This document shows, one piece after another, positions 36,146 through 48,585 of a DNA stretch of 64,000 bases. Numbering within the stretch: position 1 is the first letter of the stretch; every line of letters begins with the position of its first letter. The stretch covers positions 2,898,501 to 2,962,500 of the forward strand of contig CP114481.1 of the NCBI GenBank assembly GCA_027186245.1, read 5' to 3'. The position numbers and the translations under genes were made by a program. The notes under the pieces are model-generated. The model was not told the DNA's origin. It worked only from the letters and a program-made list of their open reading frames with translations, and ran no database searches. Source of the DNA: Coriaria nepalensis (lineage: Eukaryota; Streptophyta; Magnoliopsida; Cucurbitales; Coriariaceae).

Positions 36146-36554
36146 TCCTAAAAAAGAAATAAAAAAAAAATTTAGATCAATATTTGAAAAAAAAAAAAAA
36201 GATATCGGTTCAATGAAAAATTGGACCAATAGGTGAAAATTGGACTGACATCTTACTTGTCGGAGCAACTCGGGAGCACGAGAACAAATGCGGGAGAGGT
36301 TTCAAGCAACTTTAGTAACAAATGCAATACTATTAGATGTTTGTCCGGAGTCTGTCATCGACTGGAGAGGAAGAAGAAGGAAAGAAAGAAGAAAGAAGTA
36401 AGAAGGAAGAAGGAAGAAGGAGAAAAGAGTGAGGTTTAAATCGTAATTTCAATATATCTTTTAATGAATAACGATAAAGACATTTATTTAAAAAAATGAA
36501 AAGAAGAGTCAAAAATAAAAATAAAAAATTGAGAAGAAAGGTATTTAGCTAAAG

Positions 36555-37352
36555 CTCCCTTTAAACTACATAAAAACAAGTACAAATTACACTATACAAG
36601 AACTAAAAAGTAAATTTACCATATTTCAAATTGTTAAATTGTTCAACTCTTGCTTATCGAGAAGTTTCGTAATTTGTATCTAACAATCATTACTAAATTT
36701 GGGGGAAAAAAATTGAAACTGTTGCTTCTCCACAAGGGAGTCTCAAAGTTTGAGATGATATAGGGAAATACATTTTAGTCAACATAATAAGTGAAAGCAT
36801 CCAATTGGATAGTCATAAAATAATGATAACTTTATTCTTTAATTTCAATAAGAGATTAATTCATTTTTTAGTATCTGTATAGTTTAATTTTATAAATTTG
36901 TCTATGTATACTTTCTGATTAACTTTTTATTTCATAGGTAGTTTAATTGAGAGTTTTGAGCCCCTATGAACAAAATTCAGTCCACCGGCGCTGACGAGGC
37001 ATGCTGACATACATGCCACATTATTAAATAGAATTATTTATTATTATTTCATCTCAATCTTTTTATTTTAACTTTTCTCCTCAATAAAATAACTATTTTC
37101 TTTTAAATCCAAAATTTATTTTTCCTTTAAATGTAAAAATCAGGGGGGAAATGAAAGAGTATTTTTGTAAGCAGACTCCGCTGGAAACAAAAGAGTATTT
37201 TTGACTCCATGATTTAAATCACAAGATCGATGGAAACATGAAATGAATATTCAAACATTAATGACTTGTGATCAGGCAAAAGCAAGAGTTTAGAGGAGCG
37301 CGAAATAAACCAAGTATTTAAGCTTGACAAATAATTGTGTTGCCTGTCCATG
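36555..37352. other. AT-rich spacer, nothing recognised
   Basis: No gene or bordered repeat was seen. Confidence 0.35.
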
Positions 37353-37868
37353 TGTTGGAGAATAAGAGATTTCTTATTGTGGAGTGCTCTTTATTTATAG
37401 ATATTGAAGATGGCAGTTGGGAGAGTTAAGGTAGCTATGGGTGACTAAAAGTATTTCATATTTCTGTATGTAATGATTCAACTCTACTCTAGATGCATCA
37501 AACTTTAGAAAATTATATAGATTTTTAGAATACAAAAAGAAACACAACTTTCAAATAATGATCAAGATCAAAGATGCAATTAGATAAATATAATAAGAGA
37601 GAGAGATTAAAAATATCAAACCAACAAAGATCACACAAATACAGAAGGAAGAGAGCAAGAGCGAGAGAGAGATGTAGCACGGAAATTGCCGCCTTGAAGA
37701 CAAAGGGGACAAGTCAGATCTTATAACCCTAAGCAAACCGGTTATAACATTACATATCATAACCCAAAACAAAAAAGGGATAGAGGAGCGGGTCATCATA
37801 GTTAGGCTATAATCCGATTGCCTCATGGGCCATTTAGGATTGAGACTTAACTCAATTTTCACAACAAA
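37353..37868 (-). mobile_element. Candidate Copia-type LTR (minus strand)
   Basis: On the minus strand a TGTTGTGAAAATTGAG start at 37868 directly follows CAAGTGGAGTT, which resembles a polypurine tract. A TATA-like TTATAAG lies near 37720 and is followed by a long CT-rich stretch. The other end is uncertain; TGTTGG on the plus strand at 37353 would give matching inverted ends. No recognisable pol gene adjoins. Confidence 0.35.
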
Positions 37869-38330
37869 CTCCACTTGAGGTGTAATCCTAAACTATCTCT
37901 ATCATAGTGCTATTAGACTACAAGCCGCACGGTCTACATCATTGATCTTAGGTTTTTTTAACACATGTGAACTAAATCTAAAACGAGCACCACATAACTT
38001 TGATGTTATGATAAAATGTGAATCATAATAATTTATTAAATTCATTGGAATGAATAATTGTTGACATCCTTAGATAGAGCTTAGTAATTTTCATTGTAAC
38101 TTGATGACTGGGTAACTGATTTTAACTATAGGTAATTGAAACTGATTTCTAACCACAGTCTAATTGACTAGAGTTACATTTGGACTCTAGTTATAACAAT
38201 ACCACCATAAAATTGAGACAATTTGAGAAAGTAACCTCCTTTCCAAGAGTTTTTTAGAAAGTAGGCCCCTTTTGAAAATCTAAAAGTAGCTCTCTAATAG
38301 AAATTCATGACTAAAATACCTCACCCTTAA

Positions 38331-38756
38331 ACACAATTTATTCTAGAAAGACCTAGGGCTTGCAGCAAGAAGACACCCACCACAGTTCTCAATGCGAGCA
38401 AGACCAACTTTAAAGCATTGGTACAACAATTAACAGGCTTTCAATCTCATTGTACTTTTCCAGTTTCATCAGGAAAAAGTGGTGAGCAACAAAATTATGA
38501 AGAAGAAAGAGCTGGTCCGACAACGACGCCAGCTGCTTTTGGTCATAGTTATAAGCGTCATTTTCTGACTCAATTACCAGAGCTGCAGCCTGAACATGGC
38601 CGACAACAACTATTGCAACCAGACCAGCAATTTGTGTATTCGTTTGGAGATAGTAGTAGTACTACCCATGATCATCAGCATCATGATCAGGATATTCATG
38701 GTGGCAGCTTCTTCATGGATTTTTCCTCCAATGGAAACAAATATGATGGTTACTAA
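38331..38756 (+). pseudogene. VQ-motif protein gene lacking its 5' end
   Basis: An open frame without an ATG runs from a stop at 38328-38330 to TAA at 38754-38756 (about 141 codons). Near its start it reads SKKTPTTVLNASKTNFKALVQQLTG, which contains the diagnostic FxxxVQxxTG motif of plant VQ proteins, WRKY-binding transcriptional cofactors. The K(K/R)TPTT-VLN lead-in resembles VQ22/JAV1-type proteins. The C-terminal half is rich in Gln, His and Ser, as is usual, and ends FFMDFSSNGNKYDGY. The N-terminal part and start codon are missing, and the DNA upstream is unrelated repeat-like sequence. This points to a 5'-truncated copy; a spliced upstream exon is the alternative, although most plant VQ genes lack introns. 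Confidence 0.65.
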
Positions 38757-38929
38757 TTAATTATCTGATCAATGACATACTTTTATGATAAAATCCATGC
38801 TTGTATGGGATTTGGGTGTAACATCTTTGCGCGCTCTCTCTCTTCTTTTTTCTCTTTTTAATGTTTTTTTCTTTGTTATTGAAACAAGCTTAATACTTAC
38901 ATGTAGAGTTATTTAAAATGGCCTTCATG
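38757..38929. other. VQ gene 3' flank
   Basis: AT-rich 3' flank with a CT-rich run; no gene. Confidence 0.4.
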
Positions 38930-39490
38930 CTCATGCTGAATTTTTACTATTTAGAATTAGATCGAGCTGACTCCCGACAAAAATGAGCTAAACTCGGACT
39001 GGCCCAACTAATAAACATATGTCAGGCAGGAGTTGGGCTTATGGGACAGGTCTAAAATGGGCGAGCCCATGGGCTCGGCCATTTTCTAAATAAAAAAAAA
39101 ATATAAATAAATTTTTTTTAACTAAATAAATATTTTATTACGTATTGATAAATAATATATAAATAGTTAAATTCGAATGGTCAGAATGATTAAACAATTA
39201 TTTTGTGAGATGGGGTAAAATAAAAAAATAAAAATTATAAAGACTAACAAAAATTGAAATACTCTCATGACTCAAGCCCGACCATGATAGAAAGGGAACA
39301 AAATTTTTAATTTGACATTGATAGAGTCAGGCCGGGCCAAGACGAGCTCAACAGGGAGCCCACTTAGCCGGGCGGGGCCGATCCATGCGGGCTTGAAATC
39401 ATGCCCAAGCCTGACCCTTATATACAAGACGGGTCGGGCCTGATTTTTTTGGTGGGCTACAGACCGAGCCGAAAAGTCCAACCCATTTTG
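38930..39490. mobile_element. GC-rich transposon-end-like repeat (hAT-type composition)
   Basis: Two GC-rich arms (38960-39085 and 39270-39490) rich in GGGCC, GGGCTTG and CCCGACC words flank an AT-rich centre and are roughly inverted relative to each other. The same word style occurs at both ends of the hAT element at 55488-58802. It is probably a non-autonomous hAT relative; exact ends were not fixed. The 69-codon open frame in it is not a gene. Confidence 0.4.
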
Positions 39491-40673
39491 ATAGCTTTAT
39501 ATACTTGTAAATAATATAATAATATAAAGATTAATTCATTTTTTAGTTCATATATAGTTTAAGTTTTAGGAATTCGTACTTAGAGATAAAATTTTTAGTC
39601 TCTACATTATTGAAATTAAACTTTATAAGTTGTCCAATCATTTTCTCCAACAAAGAGGTAGACATCATTTTTTTAATAGTCAGCATTTATAGTTGGACGA
39701 CATAATGTGTAAAACTAGTTTTTAATATTATTATATCAATAAAAAAAATTAAAGTTATAAATTCACCGTAATTTAATTTTTTTTTTCTTTATAGATTTAT
39801 CCCAAAAATATAAAGGAGATATATTGGAAATAGAAAAAAAAAATGAGGGGGAAAAAATAAAACATACAATAATTCGGGATAATTCTATAAAGAAAAAAAT
39901 TAAATTAGGTTGAATTTATAATTTTAGATTTTTTTATTGCTGATGTGGCAATATTAAAAATTAGAATATATACATATCATCTAACTATATTTTTTGACGT
40001 GCTAAAATTTCTATGTGATCCATTATTTACCTAAAAAAATGATCGGAATTATTAAAATATTCGATTTCAACAAAATAGAAAATGAATAAAATGACGAAAA
40101 AGTTTAATTTCAACAATGTAGAAACCAAAAAATTCGCTAGACCTAAAGTAAGAACAAATTCGTTAAACTCAAATTATACATAGACCAAAAAATGAACTAA
40201 CCCTATTTTTAATGATAATATGAAAAATACATGTATGAACTTGATTTAGGGTGAGAAATCTAACTAAAACCACTCAAGAAATGTCAAAGTAAAAATGGTG
40301 TAAGAAAAATGAAATGTATTATTTACACTCTTTCCACTAATTATCGTGTTTTTAGTGGTATGGTATGTACTTTTTTATTGGCCAAAAGGAAAGATTTCAT
40401 TAAGTGGGGAGAAAATACAAGAAAATGATGGGGAGTGTATAATTAAGACCATATTTATTAAGACTTGAGACTTACTCAAGAACATAACATTTAATATTTT
40501 ACCTTGGGGAATAAAGCCTTAAGAAAATTATCTAACTCAAATATTATCTCCTTATTAACAAATTTTTTTCCTGCTTTGTTATCGTTGAGTCTAGGTCAGA
40601 TATGGGTAGCAACAGTCCCGTTCCCTTTCCATGCGCCTTTTTTTCCTAAAGCATTAACATATGCTAACAAGCG
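39491..40673. other. AT-rich spacer, nothing recognised
   Basis: No gene or bordered repeat was seen. Confidence 0.35.
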
Positions 40674-40792
40674 CCATTCTTTCAATCTATGAGCATCTCT
40701 CTTTAATTATCCTTGTTAACGTGGATATTTGTCCATTCTTTCAATCTATGAGCATCTCTCTTTAATTATCCTTGTTAACGTGGATATTTGTC
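40674..40792. repeat. Near-perfect 59-bp tandem duplication
   Basis: A 59-base unit starting CATTCTTTCAATCTATGAGC and ending GTGGATATTTGTC occurs twice in a row with no difference noticed between the copies, indicating a recent local duplication. Confidence 0.9.
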
Positions 40793-42789
40793 CGCTACGA
40801 AGAGCTCTACAGCTGAAAGTGTGCTCCAAGATCAACACCTACACTCACAAATAAAGAGTGGCCGGGATCGAAGTTAGTCAACCTCGCTCCAACGATCTAG
40901 TCAGTTTCTATTGGAGTGTGAGAGGGAAATAAATAATAAGGTTCTTTGATCCCAAAAAATGCATTTACCTTTTATTGTTATATTAGTGAGCTTTTATACT
41001 TTGATAAAGTTCGAAAACCCTAAACAACTTTACATAGCTCTCATTGCTTAGTATCCTGATTATTTCATGTTCCATGATCGGTGTTAGAGCAACTCCAGTC
41101 GGACATGGTAGATATATATTCCCTACTCAGATATCAGAGTAACTTTGCACTTGACCTCTTCCTCTTCTGCATATTCTCTTTTAGGTTTATAACGAGCGGG
41201 GCAATACCCAACTCAGCCCTATCCTGCTCAGCTGTCATAATGTTGACTGACATGCCCCCTAGCTCTCCCAGACCTCAGCCTTAGTCATCACCTTCTCTCC
41301 ATATTCAATTACCCGAATACCTCCTGACCCTACCTCACTTTCGGTTTCCCTTACTCAAGCTGAGATTGCAGATCTGAAGTTATTCCGAAATTGAGCCCAA
41401 CAATCCTCTCGCCGGCAGAATCATGGTTAGAAGTAAAGTCTTTTATCCTCATCCCCACTTGAACATCCTCTTGATTTCTTAATTATCATTTTTTAGCATA
41501 CTTTATCGATTTCTTATCATGGTTTTATCCAATTATCGATTTATTAGTTGACTTTTTCAGTTTGTTAAAGTTACAGAATTTGGATTATCTTTCGTGATTT
41601 CTACAATGTCCTTAAATTGTTTAGATTGCTTCCCTTTTTTGGCTTAAAGTTTTCGTTGTTTTCGTCTTGTTTAATGCCATGTAAGGAATTGACTGAAGAT
41701 ATGGGAGAAAAGGTACCGTGCCCTGATCCTTCCAAGGATAATAAAAAAAAAATATTGAATGTTTACTATGTTCTGCCTAAGCTTATCGGAGATAATGGTA
41801 ACTTCAAATGTATAAAGGTCTAAGATTTGTAACTTTAATTCTATAAAAGTTAAGTTATTAATCTAATCTTTGTATTAGCTTCCATTTCGTTTTGCTAAGT
41901 CTGTCTCCATCGCATGGTATTTTGTTGGGATTTTTGTTTCAATTTTTCAGAGACGTAGTATATATGGTACTCGTCTAATCCAGTCACTTAACAAAGTTTC
42001 ATAAAGATAGCTTTAGTGTTGAAATATTGGAGTTGTTACTCTACGAGTAGGTGATTAAGTTGACAATGAAAAAAAGCTTTTAACAATTATTTAAAATAAA
42101 GAACAAGATAAGCTTAAGTAATATCTAATTTGGCTTATACAGTTTAAGTTACTTATTGTCCTAAGAATTTGAATTATTAAAAAATGAGTTCTATTATATC
42201 ATCTATCATTAAGATTTAATATTCTTCTTTCACGTGCAAGCTCATATCGATGTGAGGGGGGGTATAAAGTGTTTCAAATTTTCTGAGGGATGGTGGCCCT
42301 CGCTAACTGTCACAGTTTCACCATTTTGTGTCTATCTTGTCTATATGTGAAATAATTATATCTTCCTTAGCTTCAAGAACTTGGAAGTGAGAAGAATACT
42401 AATGCTTGCTTCTTTCTTCGATAAGTATTATTGGACCAATTTTTTGTCAACCTCAATTTGGGAGACAATCACGAAATCTAGTTTGAGACTAAAATCTATT
42501 TTGGATCTTCGTTTAATCTAAAGAAATTGTTGGTGAAATGATTATATAGGTGATGGAGCATAATCAAGTGACATGTTCGGTGATTAGTAATAATAGTGCA
42601 TAATGATCAATCGCAGATAATGCATAAAATGGATCCGGACTTTGGATGCTACTACTGCTCTCGTAAGAGAAAGAACAATTGGTACTTACCCATTGCTGAT
42701 CTGAATTATTTACAGAAACTATTATATTCATAGTCGGAAAATTTACGGATACTCATTAAATTTACAGAAAGTTACAACTATACTCTGAC
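40793..42789. other. Repeat-like spacer without a recognisable gene
   Basis: Short open frames at 41081-41284 and 41617-41823 have no recognisable family features. A stretch near 41413-41440 resembles part of an AAH intron near 61095. No gene is supported. Confidence 0.35.
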
Positions 42790-43168
42790 CATGTTACAGC
42801 CTCAAATGAAAAAGGTCAAACAGAAGTTGATACTCGTGAGCACCATCTATAGAAGAATACCGAGAGGCAAGCATATCCCAAGCACCCTTTGCTTCATCAA
42901 AGCTGCCAAAGAGCGCATAAATAGATGGGATAATAGTGTTACTGAACCATGTAAGAATTTGATGATGCTTTCTATCCCAATCAATTGGACGAGTAGTTAA
43001 AGCCTCATCTGATTCAGAAGCTCATACAACTGACTTTTTTACCTCTCCAATCACATATAGCTAAAGCTTGTGGTTTTTAAGAAAGTTTCGCATAGATTGA
43101 AACCATACTATATAATTTATGTCATCCAATATAGTCTGAACATGATGAAGAATCTCGTTTTGTGCCAT
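42790..43168 (-). pseudogene. Copia gag (UBN2-type) fragment
   Basis: From an ATG at 43168, the minus strand reads a Copia gag N-terminus: NYIVWFQSMRNFL (from the YxxWxxxMxxFL block), then after two stops IDWDRKHHQILTWFSNTIIPSI and AKGAWDMLASRYSS, matching the UBN2 gag family of plant Copia elements. It ends near 42790 and no pol follows, so it is an isolated 5' fragment. Confidence 0.75.
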
Positions 43169-45130
43169 CTAAAATACTCAAAATGCAAAAACAGATCACA
43201 AATATAGAATCAGGACAAAAAAAATAAAAAAAAGAGCACTTGGTCAATTATGGTCAAAGCCAATGGTCAACTTTAGTTAAAGTCAGCACATATAGGTCAA
43301 AGTCAACAGTCACCTATGGTAGTGCTGATGTGGCTTCGGACATTTATGGATCTCTATTTAGAAACATATTATTTCAATGATTTTTTACCTAAAATTTATA
43401 TATACAAATTTATTAAAATTGTGATATTTAAATGTCTAATATATCTATGTCCAAAAAAGATTCTTCATTATATCTTTTTCTTTATTTACATCTTTTACGT
43501 CCAAATCAGAAAAAAAAAAAAAAAAAATCAGTCAAAAATAGTTTAAAGATATAAAAGAATCGCATATGAATAGTTGGTTGTAAAAAGTTGAATTTCAAAA
43601 GAAATGTCCCCATAACCTGAAAGACCTATTTAAGGCACATACACAACACCATGCTCCAAACACCATTCGGCAAATCTCCAAAGTTGTATGAAACGTAAGT
43701 ATCTCTAGAATCTTAGAAGGTTCGTTGTATATTTGTAAATTTTATTTTTGCTCGCTTGATTTAGTTTTGCACAAAATCTATTTGTTGATCCGTAAGTTTG
43801 GATGTTGTGGGAGATATTGTGAAAGGAGACAACGATATGATTGTAAATGTTTGTTATCTAGAGTTTAACCACATCGACCATATCTATAATTCACTTTATT
43901 TTTCTAGAAACAATTCCATTATATAACTGATTCACTTGGCAAACAATGACTTCACTGTATACTTTCTACGTGATTTCTAAACAGATTTAGAAAAAACACA
44001 ACCCTAAATCTAAAATTTGAATAATCAGGTTGGAAAAACCTGGATTATGTTGTGAAATTGAGTTGCTTGAGGATTGCTTAAGGCTCTGGATTCTCTCTGC
44101 CCAAAATCGAAGAGGAAATCAGGATGTAGGATTATAGAAATCGAGCTCGTCTACTGATGGTAAGGTTAGAGAAATCGCAAAATCGAGTTCAGAGAAGAAA
44201 GCGAAAAAGAATAAGGCTACTAATTTTCAAGTTATGATGGAGCAAAGGAAATCATGAAGCTAGGAGTGAAGAAGAAGATGAAGAAGAAAAATGAGAAAAA
44301 AGAATAGCAACTCGATTTCACGAAGAAGAGAGATCTCGACTCTTGAAGCTGGCATAGATCGACTTGTTTTTAACCATATTTTAAACCATATCGGCTCCTT
44401 CATTTAGCCTCTTTTTTACCTCATTTTTGACATGGCAATCTCCCCAACCCCTGGATTGAGAATGAAGAATCCATATTAAAAAAAGGGCAAGGACCGGCAT
44501 ATAAAGGGACAATATTGAATCTCCTTTAGCGTATGCTAGAGGTGAAAGGCCATGGACTTCAACTGTAGTCAGTCTTCTACAATAAGGGGATGAAAAGATG
44601 AATTTCTTGTGAAGATTCATCAAGTAAGAGCTTAAAAATGACTTGATGCCACATTTAAGAAAGAGAGTATTCATCTGTGCAAAAGGTAGAAGTTATACAA
44701 AACTAAGCCTAACAAAAGTACCCTCCCTCTCCCTCTCTCCTAACCCCCCCACCCCACCGGGGGAAACTAAACGTATGCTAAAACATTCGCTTCTAGGCAT
44801 ATGACTCTTATCAGCCAAAAATGAAAAAATAAAAAAATAATAATCATCATATATTTTCTGTTTTATTCAATATATTCCCTATAATTTCATGCCACTATAT
44901 TCTTCCACCTTAAAAAATAAAAAAAAAATCTTAATTAACCAAGTAAGATGGCAAACACACGAAACTCTATCATCTAACTTCTTCGTAAGACCCACTGAGA
45001 ACAGGTACTCACTTCCGCATTAATATTACCAAGTTGATCCCTAATCATTCCTCTCCCTTCGAGCTAGAAAAAATTTCAAAATTTTAGAGACAGCTTAATT
45101 GACTATAAGAATATACTTGGATGACGAGCT
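43169..45130. other. Spacer with a GGTCAA-rich patch; no gene recognised
   Basis: Four GGTCAA words lie at 43242, 43252, 43265 and 43295, next to the Copia gag start, and are probably part of that element's leader. The rest, including the open frame at 44381-44674, shows no recognisable gene. The last part is the 3' flank of the RPC10 gene. Confidence 0.4.
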
Positions 45131-46386
45131 TCAATCCTCACGCCAGTTATGTCTACAACTCTCATTCATGCATTGATAAAATGTTGTTTCCGGTTCATCG
45201 GCTGACCGTAGTTGAATTTGAATGTAAGCAGCTCTATCATGGCGACAATTTGGGCATAATGCTGTTAAGAAGAAACATAACATAAGAAAAATATTAAACA
45301 TACTAATTAAATCCAAATCGATGTGCTCTATTCTTGGATGTTCAAATTGAAAATTGATGATCAAGTACTCATTATCACTTTAGAAAAAAAAAACCAATTA
45401 AAAACAAGGTTAGCCAAAGAACTGTGGAGTGAATCAATGATAGCATATATGATCAGGTGTAGAAACAGTGGGGGGGAAAAAATCTTATAACTCAACTGAG
45501 AATCATTTAACAGATCTGATTCCCTTAATATATTTGTCACAATAAAACATGTAATTTGTGTCAACAAGCTAGATTTAAATTATGTATAATAGGAATCAAC
45601 CATATTAGCTCCTCTTTCCTCTAATCAATATTTGGTTATCTTTCTATATGGCTCCTCTCATTCACTGATTCATCCCAACATATTTAGTCAAAACTCTTAA
45701 AAGGGATCTCTGTTGCAAAATTACTGTCAACTGAGTATCTTAGCACTAAATAAAGTTGAACCACACTTGGGCTTTTCTCTCAAAGATAAGCAAAGTGCAT
45801 GAAAGGGTGATCAAATGTAGAAAGATCTATTACCAAACCCTTGTGATACTTACGAAGGTTCATATTCCCTTCACCATAATTACAAATACAAGAAGAATGT
45901 GAAAACAGAAAAGGCTAATAAAACTAGTTGTTTTCTTTAAAAGGTGAAAAGGAGCCTACAATTTGGTTTTAAGCACAATAAGATGGATGCATAGCATTGA
46001 GATATACAAAATCAATTTCATTTGTCCAATGTTGTAAAGCTATAATATAGTAACTGAATAAGTAAAAAATAAGAAAGATAAGGAACAGAAAACAAGAGAT
46101 GTACCTTCCGTTTGGGCAGCATTTTTCATATCATCATTGGATATGATTGCTTCTAAGTCCTTCTTGACCAGATGTATCTTTCTCTTTATCTTGACCTACA
46201 AGTATAAGAGCATGAGAGACAATCTTGACCCAAAAACTAGCCCGTTAAAAGGAAGAGTGGGAAGAGATATACTTTGTTTTTTACTGGACAGACATAAGGG
46301 CATGTGGGGCAAAAGAATCTGGAAGGCCGGCCCATATTGGGCAACTCATATCGCAGCATATTTCCACAAGTTGGGCAAAACTCCAT
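45131..46386 (-). CDS. RPC10 (NRPC11): RNA polymerase III subunit RPC10/NRPC11 (TFIIS-like), three coding exons, 111 aa
   Basis: Three minus-strand exons join in frame: 46386-46273 (38 codons), 46195-46105 and 45261-45131. Both introns are GT..AG, and the product is 111 residues. The N-terminal zinc ribbon has Cys4, Cys7, Cys26 and Cys29 (MEFCPTCGN, then FFCPTCPYV). The C-terminal TFIIS-like ribbon has Cys71, Cys74, Cys99 and Cys104 around the hairpin RSADEPETTFYQC, with the conserved Asp90-Glu91 pair. This is the small Pol III subunit (yeast Rpc11, human POLR3K, about 108 residues), which drives RNA 3' cleavage by the polymerase and supports termination and reinitiation at tRNA and 5S genes. 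Spacing and length fit the family throughout. The start is the methionine just before the first CxxC. No disabling change was seen. Confidence 0.93.
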
Positions 46387-47772
46387 TTGCTATAAGACTC
46401 TAAAACAAAAATTCAATGGTCACCAACTTAATACACTCAATGATGAGGCATATTTCATGCCATGTGCAAACTAAATGCTATCCATTATGGAACTAATAAT
46501 AATGATATGAAAAGTCACTTCTCAAATCATGCCTTGGAGTATTTTCACAAACATACTTGGAGCAAAGAGGCTCAACTCATTCAAGAAGAAGAAGAGAAGA
46601 CTAGAGGTTATGAACTAAAGAATAAAACCACCCTAACACAGCAACCAATAGGTGATTATGAAGCAATTCTGAAGTCCACAAAAATCAATAACTTATTAGA
46701 TTACAGACAAATGCTACATTAAAAAAATGGTCAGACCAACATGTAGTGGGTATATCTTGAGACGCAAAACCCTGAACATCCGACAAACACAGTCAAAGCA
46801 CGGGACCACATAATTGGACTTTGGAGTGGAGGAAAATGAAAGAAATGAATTGGGAAACTTAGAGGGTAAATGCTAAATAGGCATTCAAATATGAGAATAG
46901 AGTACAAGCTACAAACACGATCTGCAAAAGGATTCGTTTAGTGAAAGTTAAATGTCATTATCACGATTTATAGTAAGGATTTAAAAATCATTTAGATATG
47001 TTTGAAATCTTTGCATCGTATCCATTTCCTTAGTCATGGGCACGATACCTACTACAGTTTTCTAAATTTGAAGATTCAGTGGGAACAGATCAGTTTCCAC
47101 CATTTCGAAGGATATTTCACATTTTGGTCAAAAGGTGGGACTGTTTCGAAGCCGGCCAACTAATAAACCACAGATTCAACAATTTGATTTAGAGAAAACA
47201 AAACAAGGATGAATATTTTCGCTAGTCCCACTAATAGCTTAAAGATTGAAGCAAAATAAAGCTTATTGTCCATTATTTGTAGATGTAAGCTGAGCCAGAC
47301 AGTTCATCATACACGTAGTATGCATTCTTCTCATTGGAGGACGAGGGTACGACCTTAATATATTCCTGATCTCACATGAGCAAGTCTCTGCCAAAGCATC
47401 TCAGATATTAATACGTAGCTAACTAATCTTGTAATTAAGTATTCTCTAAATTTGTGATTAGCTACATTGTACAGTCTATAAACGCAAGCGTACTATTCAT
47501 TCATTAATAAAATACAGTTCATTCCAAAAACATTCCTCCACTGTAGAAGAGAAATAAAGGTTAAAAGATTGAATGGTGGCGTAAACAGAAGAAGAAATTG
47601 AAATTTTATAAAAGCAAATTAGACACTGTACTATACAACCCTGAGCAATTCGATTTGCATCTGAAACCTGTGGGAACTTAATAAGGAAATGAGAGAATCA
47701 CTAGACTGCAAAAAACTATAGATAATTTGGAAGAAAAGTGAGCGAGATTAAGCGAAGTATTGAAATTACCTA
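46387..47772 (-). other. Probable 5'-leader intron of RPC10
   Basis: A good acceptor (TTTTGTTTTAG) lies at about 46400-46410 on the minus strand, 13 bases upstream of the start codon. A matching donor (TAG/GTAATTTC) lies at about 47771-47772, next to a GC-richer leader-like stretch. This suggests a ~1.37 kb intron in the 5' untranslated region. No other gene was recognised in it. Confidence 0.45.
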
Positions 47773-48060
47773 GAAACAAAGAATGAGTCAAAATTGAGCA
47801 CTTGAAACTGGAGAGTTGGAGACGGCGAGCTTTTGAAATGGAGTACAGGAGAAGAGAGCGACGAAGCAGTAGCAGAGAGGGGGAGCTTTACGGTGGTTGT
47901 CGAATTTGTCGTGGCCGTGGGCAGAGAAAGGGGAGAAAGGGGAGAGAGAGAGAGATGGACCTTTCGTTAGAGGTAATAGATGTTGATGATGGGTTGAAAT
48001 TTTGGGTCAGAGTTAATGGCTTGTGGTCATTTGTAATGGGTCGGTATTTTAATGTCAAGT
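47773..48060 (-). promoter_or_regulatory. Probable RPC10 first (non-coding) exon and promoter
   Basis: This is the least AT-rich patch of the neighbourhood, with a minus-strand CT-repeat run (about 47930-47955) typical of plant leaders, ending in the splice donor near 47772. A TATA-like TTTTATATC lies at about 48061-48070 on the minus strand. The 86-codon plus-strand open frame here is taken as a shadow. Confidence 0.45.
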
Positions 48061-48483
48061 GATATAAAATTGGTTTTATGTCAAATAACAATAATTTTTT
48101 CTTTTTACATATATTTATGCATACAATTTATCTCCACTATAATTGTTATTCTTTTTTCCCAAATCATACTTATCCCTTAACCCTTTCCCTTTTTTTTTTG
48201 GGTTTCATCGTGCAAGAGAAAAACGATCTCGGCAAAAAAAAAATAATGCACGTTTAGATAAATACTCTCCTTTTAATTTTATTTTTTTTTATTCTTTTCT
48301 TAATTTCTTTAATAAATATGTTTATCAATTTATTTATTAAAAAAATTAAAATTATCATTTAATCTTTCATTCTTCATTCTTTCTTTTTTCTTTTTTCTCG
48401 GTCGCAGATGCATATTATTCTTTCTTCTAAGCCCGAATTCTTTGTTTGAAGCGATTGCAACTTATTCACTTATTTCAATTTTC

Positions 48484-48585
48484 TTTTTAAGATGATATCG
48501 GTGTAATGAAAATTGGACCGATATAAATATGTCGGTCCAATTTTTATTGGACCGATGCCAATATATCGGTCTAATAATTTTTTCA
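48484..48585. repeat. Inverted TTGGACCGAT/ATCGGTCCAA repeats
   Basis: Three to four copies of a TTGGACCGAT-type word in alternating orientation can form hairpins. A similar pair occurs near 36203-36250 at the right side of the Mutator-like element. Confidence 0.6.

Larger units (their letters stand above)
30505..36554. mobile_element. Mutator-like element carrying Ulp1 protease and MURA transposase (decayed)
   Basis: Two converging pseudogenes, a Ulp1-type protease gene (plus, 31046-33968) and a MURA-type transposase gene (minus, 34385-36145), are bracketed by inverted motifs: TTAAATACCCTTCATTCC at about 30506-30523, and on the minus strand TTTAGCTAAATACCTTTCTT at about 36534-36553. The pairing of Ulp1 with MURA is known from the Kaonashi (KI-MULE) and related plant Mutator groups. 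The bracketing motifs are probably the inner parts of the terminal repeats, so true ends may lie a little further out. No 9-bp target duplication could be fixed. Confidence 0.6.

Noticed and set aside
39272..39481. 69-codon minus-strand frame in the GC-rich repeat
   Set aside because: It is made of GGGCC/GGGCT transposon-end words without protein features.
47802..48062. Arg-rich 86-codon plus-strand open frame
   Set aside because: It is antisense to the probable RPC10 leader and owes its composition to a GA/CT repeat.
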